Assembly (NCBI RefSeq): GCF_003369915.1
Contig: NC_046675.1
Span: 62,001 to 126,000, forward strand
Direction: 5' to 3'
DNA length: 64,000 nt
Origin: Drosophila miranda
Lineage: Eukaryota; Arthropoda; Insecta; Diptera; Drosophilidae
A model generated the notes under the pieces. It had not been told where the DNA came from. It worked only from the letters and a program-made list of their open reading frames with translations, and ran no database searches. The translations under genes were made by a program, and so were the position numbers. Below, in pieces: positions 1 to 10,332 of this stretch (positions are counted from its first letter, which is position 1; each line of letters begins with the position of its first letter).

Positions 1-804
1 TCTGTTAATATTTGTCTTCTTTGTAATTAGTCGTCTGCCTATAGAACTTTGGGTGAATGTGTCGGCCCCATTTATACACATTTCGATGGTTATTGGCAGG
101 TGATCGGAGTCCAGACTGCTACATGAATGGATTTTCAGCCTATGTCTTGTCAAGCCACCACAAACTGCAAAGTCAATGGCCGAGGGTCTTTTTCTGCTGT
201 CGTATGGGTAGTGAGTGGCACCTCCTGTGGCCAAGATATTGTATCTGGCTCCAAAGTTGACGGCTTCCATTAGGGCACGGCCTCTTTTGCAGGATCTGGC
301 GTTCCCCCACCATGGGTGCTTTGCGTTCCAGTCCCCGCAGCAAAGGAAGCCAGAGGTACCCCCTATTATGTTGTCAAAATGCTGTAGTAACGATCTAAAA
401 TGACTTTTTGACCAATTGAAGCTGGGTGGACAATATGTTGATGCAACTACAGTCATGTCTTTTCTATTGTTTGTGTTGGGGATAATTACTATTGGTGCAC
501 TTTGAAGAAATTCGGTCTGTATTGGCTCAAGCGCGGCATGTCTAATGTTGTCTTTTACATAAGTGACGACGCCTCCTTTTTTATGATTGTTTGGATTGGC
601 AGCGTGATATGTCAGGTAGTTCGGTATTTGTAATAAAGTTGCATCCTGTTTGACCCTTGTTTCGATGACCATCATTATGTGTATGTTCGCATTTGTCATA
701 TGAGTTTCTAATTCAATCATTTTATTTTTTATTCCACAGGCATTCCAAAAGGCTACCCTTAACGTATTGGAATTGTTGTTGTTGCTGCTGTTGTTTGTGT
801 GCAT
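1..804 (-). CDS. LINE ORF2, N-terminal endonuclease domain (partial, runs off the window)
   Basis: An open frame of 268 codons with no stop runs from an ATG at 804 to the window edge. It begins with an Asn-rich leader, then the endonuclease motifs of the exonuclease/endonuclease/phosphatase fold: FWNACG (first catalytic Asn), the E of the MMVIETR block, GDWNAKH, and SDHLP near residue 245. This is the domain that nicks target DNA before target-primed reverse transcription. The reverse transcriptase would lie to the left of the window. There is no frameshift in the visible part, so the element could be young. It is too diverged from J to be another J copy. Only the first quarter or so of a typical ORF2 is visible. 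Confidence 0.85.
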   Translation of the reverse strand, partial: MHTNNSSNNNNSNTLRVAFWNACGIKNKMIELETHMTNANIHIMMVIETRVKQDATLLQIPNYLTYHAANPNNHKKGGVVTYVKDNIRHAALEPIQTEFLQSAPIVIIPNTNNRKDMTVVASTYCPPSFNWSKSHFRSLLQHFDNIIGGTSGFLCCGDWNAKHPWWGNARSCKRGRALMEAVNFGARYNILATGGATHYPYDSRKRPSAIDFAVCGGLTRHRLKIHSCSSLDSDHLPITIEMCINGADTFTQSSIGRRLITKKTNINR

Positions 805-862
805 GAATTAAGTTTGTATTGGCTGGTTGTCTATGTTGTCTGTGATATTAACATAAGTCATT

Positions 863-2625
863 TTAGTTGTCTTCTTCCATTTGGTTGCTGTTATCTCTGT
901 CTGCCCTGAGAGGCACGGACTTGTTCACTTTGCCGTTGGAGGGAAGGCTCTGCACTAGACTGCCTAGTTGACTGATGGCAGCCAGGATGTCACTTATGCT
1001 GGCTTCGATCTTGTTCAGCCTTTCTTCAAATCGCTTGCTTTCAGGTTCGGCCGGACCCACTGCCATAGTTTTCAAGGACTGCGAGAGTGCAATCTGCTCT
1101 TCTCGCAGTCTATTCTGGAATTTCTCCAGATGGCTGGCGGCTGGGTTGGGATTCATGTCCACGGCTATAGGAGCTCTCCGTCCTTTCCCTACTTTATCCT
1201 TTTTTTGGCTGGGTGTTTGTTTTCTCTTTTCTCTGTTCTTAATCTTGGTAAGCCTTCTCTTGATTTCGGTACTATGGTGGCTGGGCTTTGGTTGGACATT
1301 TCTGCCAGAGAAAGGGTTTGTGAAGCCCCTCACTGGTCCACTTCGGCCCTCGTCACAGCCACTCACATCCCTGCGATGGCTACCTGCTGGAAATGGGGCC
1401 ACTCGGAATGTTTGAGGACGTTTGGATATCTCCTCCCATACGCTGGGTCTCCCTATAGCTTGCTTTGTGAGTCTATCCTCATTGATCATTTTATTGACCT
1501 TGAGCCTGCTTCTGGCCGCTTTAAAGGCTGGACAGCCCTTAAAGCTGCTGACGTGTTCCCCGTCGCAGTTTGCGCACTTGGCTGGGGTGTGTCTGGGCTT
1601 CGTGCATTCGGTTGAGAGGTGGCCTCTGGCACACTTCATGCATTTGGGCTCGTTCCGGCAATAATTTTTGGTGTGACCATAGGCCTGGCACCTGTGGCAT
1701 TGCAGGGGATTCCTGGGTGGCAGCTTTTTTTCAAATGCCACTGACTGGCCTCCTAATACATTTATTTTTAGTATTTCGTCATGCGAGCCATCCCTTTTCT
1801 GCTCAATCTCTAACTCAAACATGTTTATTGGCCTTCCTGTAACTACATGCTTCATATTGGCGCAGAATCTGACGACGAAGGCCCTTTTTTTTAATTCAGC
1901 AAAAATCCACTCATTCGTCGTCGAGTAGTGCAGGTGTCTCAGAATATAGCGTGCACCACGCTGACCGTTTGGCTGGTGCGTATGCATTAGCAACTTTTGG
2001 TCGTGGAGGAGTTGTGTTATTTTCCTATGGGCGTTCATATCAACGCATTGAATTCTGATACCGTTCCCCGGGGTGCTTTTCGTTTTGAAGCTGTCCACCC
2101 CCGCTGTATAATTGAGTTTTTCTAGTAGGGGAACTATGGCTTTGACACCAGCTATGTGAATAGAAGGCACCCTCTTGCTCGATGGCACTACCTGCCATGG
2201 AAGGAGCTCTGGCTGTTCGATATGGTTACTTTCGCTGTCATTGAGATCTTTGCTATGCCTACTCATTGTGGGGAGTGGACAAGGCTGAGCATTTTCGTTT
2301 GGCACAGGGACGACGTGTGACACCCCAGTGTCATTACCTTTCTTCTTGGGAGGTGACGTTGATAGCCTGTTTGCCTCTGTGGAGTTGTGATTTTTTACCT
2401 TCTTGAAATCGGAGGCAAACTTTTTGGCGGCGATGCTTTGGAATTTTGGGGTGTTAAGGTCAAGATCAAGGTCCATTCTCGGTGTGCCGATGGAGGAGTT
2501 GTCCTCATCAGTGCTGTCCATGTCCCTATTCAATCTTTTACCGGGGGTAATAACGGGGGCAGGGATGACTGCCGTGTTGAGGGTCCTAGTCATTGGCATA
2601 TCCCTGAGCCAATTTTTGACCAAGT
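863..2625 (-). CDS. LINE gag-like ORF1 with zinc knuckles (5' end uncertain)
   Basis: Open frame ending at a stop at 863-865. Downstream of a basic, Ser/Thr-rich N-terminal region lies a conserved central domain (about one third to half way along, with FELEIE near its end), then three Cys-rich knuckles starting QCHRCQAYGH, KCMKCARGH and KCANCDGEH, typical of jockey-clade gag proteins that bind RNA and package the element. The frame stays open into the adjoining J sequence (to 2659), but that extension is J DNA read backwards, so the native protein starts at or below 2625. The first ATG inside the element is at 2599. The true N-terminus is probably lost at the 2625/2626 junction. The C-terminal part has a helical segment rich in Glu and Gln. 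Confidence 0.8.
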
Positions 2626-5235
2626 CATCTAAACGACCTCTCTTCTGATCATCTCCCAATGGTGATTGAGTTGAGCATGTCTCCAGCGGAGGCGGTGACT
2701 AAGAGACGCCTCTTGCCCCCAGGGGCTAGCATTTCGAGGTTCCAATCGTGGCTTGACTCGCACATCCATCTGAACACTGAGCTCAGGTCAGCAGAGGATG
2801 TTGATGATGCAGCCAATATCCTTGAGAGGAACGTGTTAGAGGCAGCCGAACATGCCACAAGCAGTCTGAGGAGGCCCGTCCGACCTAGAGTCCAAGCTGA
2901 GTACCAGGTCAGCAATCGCATACGGCTGATGATTGCCACCAAGAGGCGCCTGAGGAACCTGCTGAAGCGGAACCATGACCCGGCAGTGCGACAGCTGTAC
3001 AACATGCTTGCCAACAGGATACATAAGGAGCTAGAAGCGGGCAAAGCCAGACGCGCTGACGCTATCATTGGCTCAATCGATCCTACCGATCGCTACAGCA
3101 TGCAAAAGCTGTGGAGGTTGACCAATGGTTTGAAGCGGCAGCCAGCAGCCAATTTGCCTGTGAGGAAGTATTGTGCGGATGGAGAGGATAATGCTGACGA
3201 TCCCTGGTGCAAGAGCACTGAGGAGAAGGCAGAGTCCTTTGCATTGCATCTGGAGCAGCGATTCAAGCCTGTTTTGACCAGCGCGGCAGCCGACAGACGA
3301 GTCATCGAGGAGTCCCTTGAAGAGTTTGGATCCCCTGGGCCCAATTTGAGATTCAGAGCGATCACTCTTCCTGAGATTGAGGCACAGGTCAAGGTACTGA
3401 AGCTGAAAAAGGCCCCTGGAATGGACAGGATTGACAATCGGACCATAAAAGCTCTACCTAAGTCTGCTCTTCTATATTTCGCGCTCATATGCAACAGCTC
3501 CCTTAGGATTGGTTGTTTTCCTAACAGATGGAAGCACGCGGCTGTTAGCATGATCCCCAAGCCAGGAAAACCCGCCGATAAGTTGGCATCTTATCGTCCC
3601 ATCAGCCTGCTTTCGGGCCTGTCCAAGCTGTTTGAGCGACTTCTTCTGACCAGGATGATGGAAGCTGATGGATTTGTTGAGGCTATTCCAAACCATCAGT
3701 TTGGCTTCAGACATGTGCACGCGGCTGAACACCAATTGGGGAGAGTTACGAAGTTCATCCTGTCCACCTATGAGAACAACCTGTACTGCTCTGCCATCTA
3801 TATGGACATACAGGAGGCTTTCGATCGAGTCTGGCATGCGGGGTTGAAGGACAAGATGAAGCAGTTGTTACCGGCAGCAATATACAGAGTCTTGTCCCAC
3901 TACTTGGATGATCGGTCCTTCTACGTTGAATGCACAGGCGGCGTCAAATCGGGAAATAAAATGATTGCAGCAGGCGTTCCACAGGGCAGCGTACTTGGGC
4001 CAGTATTATACAACCAGTACACATACGACATGCCTCTTCCTCGCGACAGTGGTATGCTCTTGGCCACTTATGCTGACGACACAGCAATTCTGGCCACTGG
4101 CATGAACCAGCTCATGGCTACCAACAAGCTCAACCGCTTCCTACAGAGCATCTCCAACTGGGCAAAGCAATGGGGCATCACCATCAATGCCTCCAAAACT
4201 GTGCATATAGTGCATACATTGCGCGCGATCCAACAGCCAGTGGCTGAATTGCAGCCGCACATTGCCGACCAGCGGATTAGTAGCATCGCTGTGCATTCGT
4301 ATTTGGGGGTCAAGCTGGACGCTAAGCTCCAGTTCCACCAACACATAACCAACGTCATCACAAAGGTCAGGGCAAGGGTCCAAAAACTGCGCTGGCTCCT
4401 AAACTCAAACAGCAAATTGAACCTCAACACAAAGGTAATGTTGTACAAGCAGATGATTGCACCTATCTGGCAGTACACATTGGCCGTATGGGGTCCATTA
4501 GCTAGCAGCGCGGAATTTGGACGGATTCAAGTTGAGCAGAACAAGACCCTTCGCCTTATTTGCAATGCTCCATGGTATGTGAGGAACGACACCATTCACA
4601 GGGACCTGGAAGTGGACACTGTTGAGGCAGTCTATGAGAGGGCATGCAAAAGGTACACGGAGCAAATGAGATCCCACCACAACATTGAGGCAGCCAAAGT
4701 GGTCAATGACCCTTATGTACCGCATAGAGTTACAAGACCCCGGTATTCCGAGTTTCTTGGAAAACACCTACCCAAGGAACTCGCGAAGCACGAATGGAAC
4801 CGCATCGAGATGATCCCTAATCAGCGCCCGTACACGGAAGAGGACCAAATCAGCCACGACAGGAACCTTGATGACATGCGGAGGATGCTGATCAGGATGG
4901 ATCGCCCAGTGTCGCCGCCATCAGAGTATAACTATTACACAGAGGTCATACTCCCAAGACGAAGATTACTGGAGCCTGCTCCCATAGCCACAATAGACTT
5001 GACGATCAGCAGCAGAAGACAGCGATTAGAGCAATTGGGCCTGGCAATTGAAGCAGCTTTGAACGAGATATCCACTCATCAGACGCCTGACACACATTCG
5101 CGGCAGAGCGAGAACGGCCAAGTCAATGGAAGCGCGCACATACACACTAGCACAAATGCCCATGAAAGTCAACCACCGTCAGCAACAGGAACAAGAAGCA
5201 CAGAAAACAACAACCAAAATGCTCAGCAGCAGTGA
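2626..5235 (+). pseudogene. J1 ORF2 remnant: reverse transcriptase, 5' truncated
   Basis: The frame is open from the truncation point to the stop at 5233-5235, about 870 residues. It contains the end of the endonuclease domain and a complete reverse transcriptase: KAPGMDRIDN (fingers), YRPISLLS, motif A around MDIQEAFDRVW, motif B GVPQGSVLGPVLYN, and the catalytic YADD box (TYADDTAIL). The C-terminal region has no RNase H signature, as expected for the jockey clade. The domain is uninterrupted, but without gag and the endonuclease N-terminus the copy cannot be autonomous. The first in-frame ATG (2659) is not a native start. Confidence 0.85.
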
Positions 5236-5809
5236 AGACTTACCGCCAACAAATTCCCGTTCAGCCCCTAAGAAGGCAACAACCATGGCTGCCCCATTTG
5301 GACACAGAACACACAAACGCACGAAAGAAAAAACAAATATATGCGAGCGCGACGAATGCCCCGGACAAAGCAGACACCGAAATGGCCGTTACGGAATGAT
5401 CACTCTGCTTAATATCTTCCTAAACCGATTAACTAACGACATAGAAATGGACAACTGCAAATTATTAAAAAGAGTAGAAGACTCATGCGAACGATTGCCA
5501 AAAACGCGTCCGAACAAGGCGCTGCTGTTCAAAGCTATGAGCGTTAGCATTTCTGCTGCGCAATTTCTGTCTCCTCCTTCTCCTATAGATCTCGAATTGC
5601 CGCCAGTGAACTCCCTGAGAGGAAGAGAGAAGCCAACAACAACTGGAAGGTGGTGGACTTCGGCCATTTCCACTGATGAGACAACGGACCGTTGCGCACA
5701 TACAAGCGCACATACAAACACTCATCCACACAAACGCTCAACTCAATGCTGGCTGCCCCGGACCAGAGGGCGGAACAGTAACGAAAGAAGAAAGAAGACC
5801 AAACCATAA
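5126..5809 (+). other. Overlapping ORF3 candidate in J1
   Basis: This 227-codon frame starts inside ORF2 and continues past its stop into the 3' region. Equivalent open frames exist in J2 (15685-16425) and J4 (20433-21173), each 246 codons. The predicted product is basic, rich in Thr, Gln and Arg, and matches no domain I recognise. Differences between J1 and J2/J4 in this frame are mostly amino-acid changing, which argues against selection on it. An indel near the end changes the C-terminus. It may be a chance open frame. Confidence 0.25.
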
Positions 5810-6381
5810 TAAGCAATAGCTCTGGCTGCCCCGGACCAGTGGGCAGAGGAGAAACAAAAACAAACAAAACAAATAGAATACAACACATAGAATAGATAAC
5901 ATATATATGTATACAATCTCCCTTTTCTGCCAATGAAGGCAACCAAAATGTTCCCCTTAATTATAATCTACTTTTAAATCTATCTATAGTATCAAGAGTA
6001 TTATGCTTTAGCTCTACCCACTCCCTCTCCCCCCTCTGGCAAACGGACTGTTTACCAAAGTGGAGAGATTTTCCCAAAAATATGTTTGCGCCGGCAGCTC
6101 TGCTGGCAATGGAGAATTCGCGCTGTAAAAAAAAAAAAGCACTGTATTTGCTGCCTACGGCTGCTAACAGCAGCTTGTAGACAGATATTTATATATTTAT
6201 AAGATACAGCCTCAACATATTGTACCTAAAATGTTAGACTAAGTATTGGTATAAATAAAGTCCCCATAGCGTAACGTAACTCTGGCTCCCCTAACCTGCT
6301 GGATCAGGCCAAGGCTCGAGTTGGGTTACGTTACGTTATGTTAGTTACGTATCGCCACCGCTGCATACGACACACAAAAAA
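5236..6381 (+). other. J1 3' region with shared terminal module
   Basis: About 1.1 kb between the ORF2 stop and the A tail. An overlapping frame in another phase (5126-5809, 227 codons) covers its first half. The last 130 bp form a module found at all three J 3' ends: TATAAATA overlapping an AATAAA polyadenylation signal (6250-6259), an inverted repeat of 11 bp (6270-6280 with 6325-6335), then a conserved stretch ending in an A run (6375-6381). Confidence 0.65.
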
Positions 6382-6556
6382 ACATCCAACCAAATCGCCA
6401 AAAAATTCCCAAATTATATTGCACATGTATCAATATACATTGTGCAATATTCTGTAAAAACATTCCGGGCAACGCGAAGTGTTGTTCCGTGCATAAGTTT
6501 TCACTGAAATACATACAACATAACCAAAGTGCCAAAAGAGAAAAAACGTGGGGCTG

Positions 6557-6588
<32 letters not shown>

Positions 6589-6645
6589 CTTCGCCATATT
6601 CACACTTGTGTCTATCTGCACTAATAAAGCTACACAAAACAAACA
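6382..6645 (+). promoter_or_regulatory. J2 5' leader with hairpin and poly-C tract
   Basis: This lies between the J1 A tail and the gag ATG. It holds an imperfect inverted repeat at 6418-6448 (ATTGCACA pairing with TGTGCAAT) and a 30-nt C run (6560-6589) about 57 bp before the gag start. The opposite strand of that run is G30, able to form G-quadruplexes. Jockey-clade elements usually carry an internal promoter in this leader, but I see no clear core-promoter motif here. It is possible that the sequence before the C run is not native to J, because the second unit starts at the C run. Confidence 0.4.
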
Positions 6646-8805
6646 ATGGTACGTAAACCGTGTCCCAAATCTAAAAAGAAGACCACTTTGGCCTCAAGTG
6701 CTCCCTGCTCAGACAACGAAACCGATCTGCATTCCCCCCCGCTACTAATGTCGGGAATTTCGCAGAGTGATTTACGCCCCCTTTCCTGTCGCTCGACCTC
6801 AATGGCAGATTTGACCAGTGACATGCCATCAACTTCAGCTGCCGCTGCAGCCAAGTTGATGCAGGCCCCGTCCGCTGCACTGTCAAGCAAGCCATTGCTA
6901 GCCCCCCCCGCTGCCATGCTAACCAGAGCCTCTGCTGCAACTGCCTGTGCTGCCATTCCTGCTGCTGCTAAAGCCACCGCCCCTACTCGCGTAGCTGCCG
7001 CCGCAGCTAAACGCCCTTCAGTTTCTACAGCTCCTAGTTCTGCTAGTGCTGTTCGTGTAGGTGCCCACGCTGCTCAACATACCCCAGTTTCTACTGGTGC
7101 TGCTCGTGCTGCTGCTTCTACTGCTACCTGTGCCCCTGGCAGTTCTGCCATTGCTGTCTCTACCAATCCTACTGCCCTTGCAGCACCTGTGCCGAGCCAG
7201 ATGACTCTTCACGAGATCCTCAAGGAACAGCGGGAGAAATTGGCAAGGGAGAAGAAAGTAATGGCTATGCTGAAGGCGGAGTCTGAGGGCCGTAACAAGA
7301 AGCGGACGACCACCTTGGCCTCGCCGATTACTAAGGCGTCGGCAAAGAAGATCAAACGGACAGTATCCTCCAAGGAGAAGCGTGACCCTAATCAGATGAA
7401 CATAACAAACTACTACAATGTACTTTCGGATGCTGACGACTTAGCAAATGACGAGATGGATGTGGACACTGACTGCAGCGAGGGAGAGACGGAAGCCGAG
7501 GTACCTGTTCCCACAAACAGGCCCTCTACTTCTCAGACCACCCCCCCGCCTGCCCCTACCACAGCGCACGCTCCTAATGCTGCTGCTACTGCTGACGCCA
7601 GAATTGTGCGGCCAGCCCCTATTTACATTCCTAATTTTACAGATATCTTTCCCCTGCTCCAGTGCTTCGACAATGCCATTGGCGCTGGTACATATGACAC
7701 CAGGCCTGCTGCTAATAGGTCTCTGAAAGTCATGTGCCACACAATAGATGGACATAGGGCCCTAATTCGGCTCCTAACTGAGGGGGAAGGTGTTGATCAC
7801 CATACGTTTCGCCTGCGAAGCGAGAGGGGAATGCGTATTGTTATTCGTCACCTGCACCGTTCCACACCCACAGACTGGGTGCGTGAACAGCTTGGTAGAC
7901 TCGGATATAAGGTGAGGCATATTGCCAATATACATAAAAGATTTACAAAGGAGCCATTGGACCTATTCGAGGTCGAGCTAGAGCCTCAGGAGATTAACAA
8001 TAGTATATACGAGCTAACGGCAATTTGCAGCCAACGGGTCAAGGTAGAGAAGCCCATACGCGCGCCAGGTGTTCCCCAGTGCCATAAGTGTCAGATGTTT
8101 GGGCACTCGAAGAACTACTGCAGCCGTGCAGTTGTATGTCTGAAGTGTGGGGAGAAGCATGACCCCAAGGACTGCCCCAAGAAGCGGGAGGATGTGCCGA
8201 AATGCGCAAATTGCGATGGTCCCCATGTTGCCAGCTACCGTGGTTGTATCAAGTATAAGGAGTACTGCAATAAAAGGAGAAATGGGTTAGATCAGACCAA
8301 CAAGATGCTAAGTAAACTTTCGATGCCTACCTTACCCGCCACTCAGGGTTTGCGGCGTCCCCGCCAGCCACCCGTCATGAATCAGCAGGGCTTTCCAGCA
8401 CTGCAGCAGCCAAGCCGCCGGCGAGCGCGCTCAGGTGCAAGAGCTCCTGCTCCTCCAGCTCAGATGAGCAGCTATGCCGATGCACTCCGCACAAGGCAGC
8501 CAGCGAGTCATTCTCAGCCTCTTCCAGGGAGGCAAGTATGGCAGTCGGTGCCACCCACAGCGACCACAATCGGATTCCAGCCCACTGTGAGCAGTCAGAG
8601 TGTCCGTCCTAGCGATGAACTCAGCCAGAAACTGGACTACCTCATCGCTCTGCTGACACAGGAGCGGATCCAGCATGCGGCCGCTGCTGCTGAATCTACT
8701 CAGAAATTGGAAGGGAAAATGGATATATTAATTACACAAATGACGAAGTTAACGGATTGTTTATATGCTAGCATTCAGGCGAATTCCTTTGCCAGAAATG
8801 TTTAA
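6646..8805 (+). CDS. J gag-like ORF1, left unit (719 aa)
   Basis: Intact frame from ATG 6646 to TAA 8803-8805. The basic N-terminus (KPCPKSKKK) leads into a long Ala/Ser/Pro-rich low-complexity region (about residues 60-185), a charged Lys-rich segment, then a structured gag domain (about residues 325-470) ending near FEVELEPQE. Three zinc knuckles follow, starting QCHKCQMFGH, VCLKCGEKH and KCANCDGPH (about residues 480-545), then a Gln/Pro-rich tail with a short helical end. Such proteins bind the element RNA and form ribonucleoprotein particles. The stop overlaps the ORF2 start (AATGTTTAA), a compact arrangement seen in this clade. It is longer than a typical jockey gag because of the Ala-rich region. 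Confidence 0.85.
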   Translation: MVRKPCPKSKKKTTLASSAPCSDNETDLHSPPLLMSGISQSDLRPLSCRSTSMADLTSDMPSTSAAAAAKLMQAPSAALSSKPLLAPPAAMLTRASAATACAAIPAAAKATAPTRVAAAAAKRPSVSTAPSSASAVRVGAHAAQHTPVSTGAARAAASTATCAPGSSAIAVSTNPTALAAPVPSQMTLHEILKEQREKLAREKKVMAMLKAESEGRNKKRTTTLASPITKASAKKIKRTVSSKEKRDPNQMNITNYYNVLSDADDLANDEMDVDTDCSEGETEAEVPVPTNRPSTSQTTPPPAPTTAHAPNAAATADARIVRPAPIYIPNFTDIFPLLQCFDNAIGAGTYDTRPAANRSLKVMCHTIDGHRALIRLLTEGEGVDHHTFRLRSERGMRIVIRHLHRSTPTDWVREQLGRLGYKVRHIANIHKRFTKEPLDLFEVELEPQEINNSIYELTAICSQRVKVEKPIRAPGVPQCHKCQMFGHSKNYCSRAVVCLKCGEKHDPKDCPKKREDVPKCANCDGPHVASYRGCIKYKEYCNKRRNGLDQTNKMLSKLSMPTLPATQGLRRPRQPPVMNQQGFPALQQPSRRRARSGARAPAPPAQMSSYADALRTRQPASHSQPLPGRQVWQSVPPTATTIGFQPTVSSQSVRPSDELSQKLDYLIALLTQERIQHAAAAAESTQKLEGKMDILITQMTKLTDCLYASIQANSFARNV

Positions 8806-10332
8806 TACTAATGCTATTTACTCTACCCGCCAACACAGCAATCTAAAGATTGTATTTTGGAACGCCTCGGGACTCCGAGGGAAGACAGCCGAACTTGCGG
8901 CATTTGCATGCAGACACGAAGTTGACGTTCTGATGGTCTCTGAGTCTCATTTTAAAAACTCAGAGACCTTCAGCGTTAATGGATACTGCACGTACAGTGC
9001 TAATCACCCATCTGGGACTGGTCGTGGGGGATCCCTGCTCCTAGTCAGAACTGGAATCCTTCATATTGCCCTGCCTAATATAGAAACAGACCACATTCAG
9101 TGTGTATCTGCTACCCTGACCCTGCCTGATGGCGGCCGACTAGTGGTCTCATCCATTTACTGCCCCCCATTGCAGGAATGGTCCGAGGACGACTTCTTGG
9201 CATTGTTTGGTCAGTTGGGACCGAGATTCGTTGCTGCTGGCGATTGGAATGCGAAGAACTCATGGTGGGGAAACGCAAGGGCGTGTAGAAGAGGCGGACA
9301 GCTGCTCAGGGCTGTACAGAAAAGCAGCTGCAACATTCTGGCCACTGGATCTCCTACCCACTACCCGTACAATACTCGGCATACTCCATCGGCAATTGAC
9401 TTCGCGGTCTACAAGGGCGTGAGGGACGAAGTGCTGCATATCTCCCATCTAAATGACCTCTCTTCTGATCATCTCCCAATGGTGATTGAGTTGAGCATGT
9501 CTCCAGCGGAGGCGGTGACTAAGAGACGCCTCTTGCCCCCAGGGGCTAGCATTTCGAGGTTCCAATCGTGGCTTGACTCGCACATCCATCTGAACACTGA
9601 GCTCAGGTCAGCAGAGGATGTTGATGACACGGCTAGCATTCTTGAGAGGAACGTGTTAGAGGCAGCCGAACATGCCACAAGCAGTCTGAGGAGGCCCGTC
9701 CGACCTAGAGTCCAAGCTGAGTACCAGGTCAGCAATCGCATACGGCTGATGATTGCCACCAAGAGACGCCTGGGGAACCTGCTGAAGCGGAACCATGACC
9801 CGGCAGTGCGACAGCTGTACAACATGCTTGCCAACAGGATTCACAAGGAGCTAGAAGCGGGCAAAGCCAGACGCGCTGACGCTATCATTGGCTCAATCGA
9901 TCCTACCGATCGCTACAGCATGCAAAAGCTGTGGAGGTTGACCAATGGTTTGAAGCGGCAGCCAGCAGCCAATTTGCCTGTGAGGAAGTATTGTGCGGAT
10001 GGAGAGGATAATGCTGACGATCCCTGGTGCAAGAGCACTGAGGAGAAGGCAGCGATTCAAGCCTGTTTTGACCAGCGCGGCAGCCGACAGACGAGTCATC
10101 GAGGAGTCCCTTGAAGAGTTTGGATCCCCTGGGCCCAATCTGGGCTTCAGGGCGATCACTCTTCCTGAGATTGAGGCACAGGTCAAGGTACTGAAGCTGA
10201 AAAAGGCCCCTGGAATGGACAGGATTGACAATCGGACCATAAAAGCTCTACCTAAGTCTGCTCTTCTATATTTCGCGCTCATATGCAACAGCTCCCTTAG
10301 GATTGGTTGTTTTCCTAACAGATGGAAGCACG
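8798..10332 (+). pseudogene. J ORF2 fragment, left unit: endonuclease and start of RT, broken
   Basis: The probable start is the ATG at 8798, overlapping the gag stop by 8 nt. Another in-frame ATG lies upstream at 8765. The endonuclease domain is complete: FWNASG, VSESH, the Tyr/Ser block around SSIYCPP, GDWNAKN, and SSDHLP. A 26-bp deletion at about 10051 shifts the frame, which then ends at 10114. The RT sequence continues in another frame until the duplication breakpoint at 10332. It cannot make a functional reverse transcriptase. Confidence 0.8.

Larger units (their letters stand above)
1..2625 (-). mobile_element. Jockey-clade LINE, minus strand, both ends incomplete
   Basis: A non-LTR retrotransposon reading leftwards, with a gag-like ORF1 (863-2625) followed after 58 bp by the start of ORF2 (804 to the window edge). 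ORF1 has three CCHC-type zinc knuckles and ORF2 opens with an apurinic-type endonuclease domain, the standard jockey-clade order. The 5' end is cut at about 2625, where sequence belonging to the J family begins in the opposite direction. The 3' part lies outside the window. It is a different family from J: gag and endonuclease are only distantly similar. Confidence 0.85.
2626..6381 (+). mobile_element. J-family LINE copy J1, 5' truncated
   Basis: Homology to the other J copies starts at about 2626, inside ORF2 just before the SSDHLP endonuclease motif, and runs to an A-rich tail at about 6375-6381. Gag and most of the endonuclease are missing, the usual result of incomplete reverse transcription. 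Compared with J2 and J4 it has scattered substitutions in ORF2 and the 3' region. It has the full-length version of a 26-bp stretch that is deleted in both J2 units. It joins the next J copy directly at its A tail. Confidence 0.85.
6560..10332 (+). repeat. Tandem duplication in J2, left unit
   Basis: This 3.77-kb unit runs from the 30-nt C run to the bases AAGCACG in the reverse transcriptase, and is followed immediately by the second unit (10333-14097). The units are almost identical: I noticed roughly ten substitutions and a few indels, including poly-C length (30 versus 19). Both have the 26-bp deletion (here at about 10051), which is absent from J1 and J4. Confidence 0.75.

Noticed and set aside
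968..1615. Long plus-strand open frames inside the left-edge gag (968-1615, 975-1415, 1422-1664).
   Set aside because: They are antisense to the gag frame, which has clear zinc-knuckle motifs; no domain is visible in them.
2626..2659. N-terminal extension of the minus-strand gag to 2659.
   Set aside because: It uses a TTG start and the residues come from antisense J ORF2 sequence, so it is a junction product and not native protein.
6548..6748. A plus-strand frame starting with a polyproline run, and its polyglycine counterpart on the minus strand.
   Set aside because: Both are translations of the C30 tract with no other coding support.
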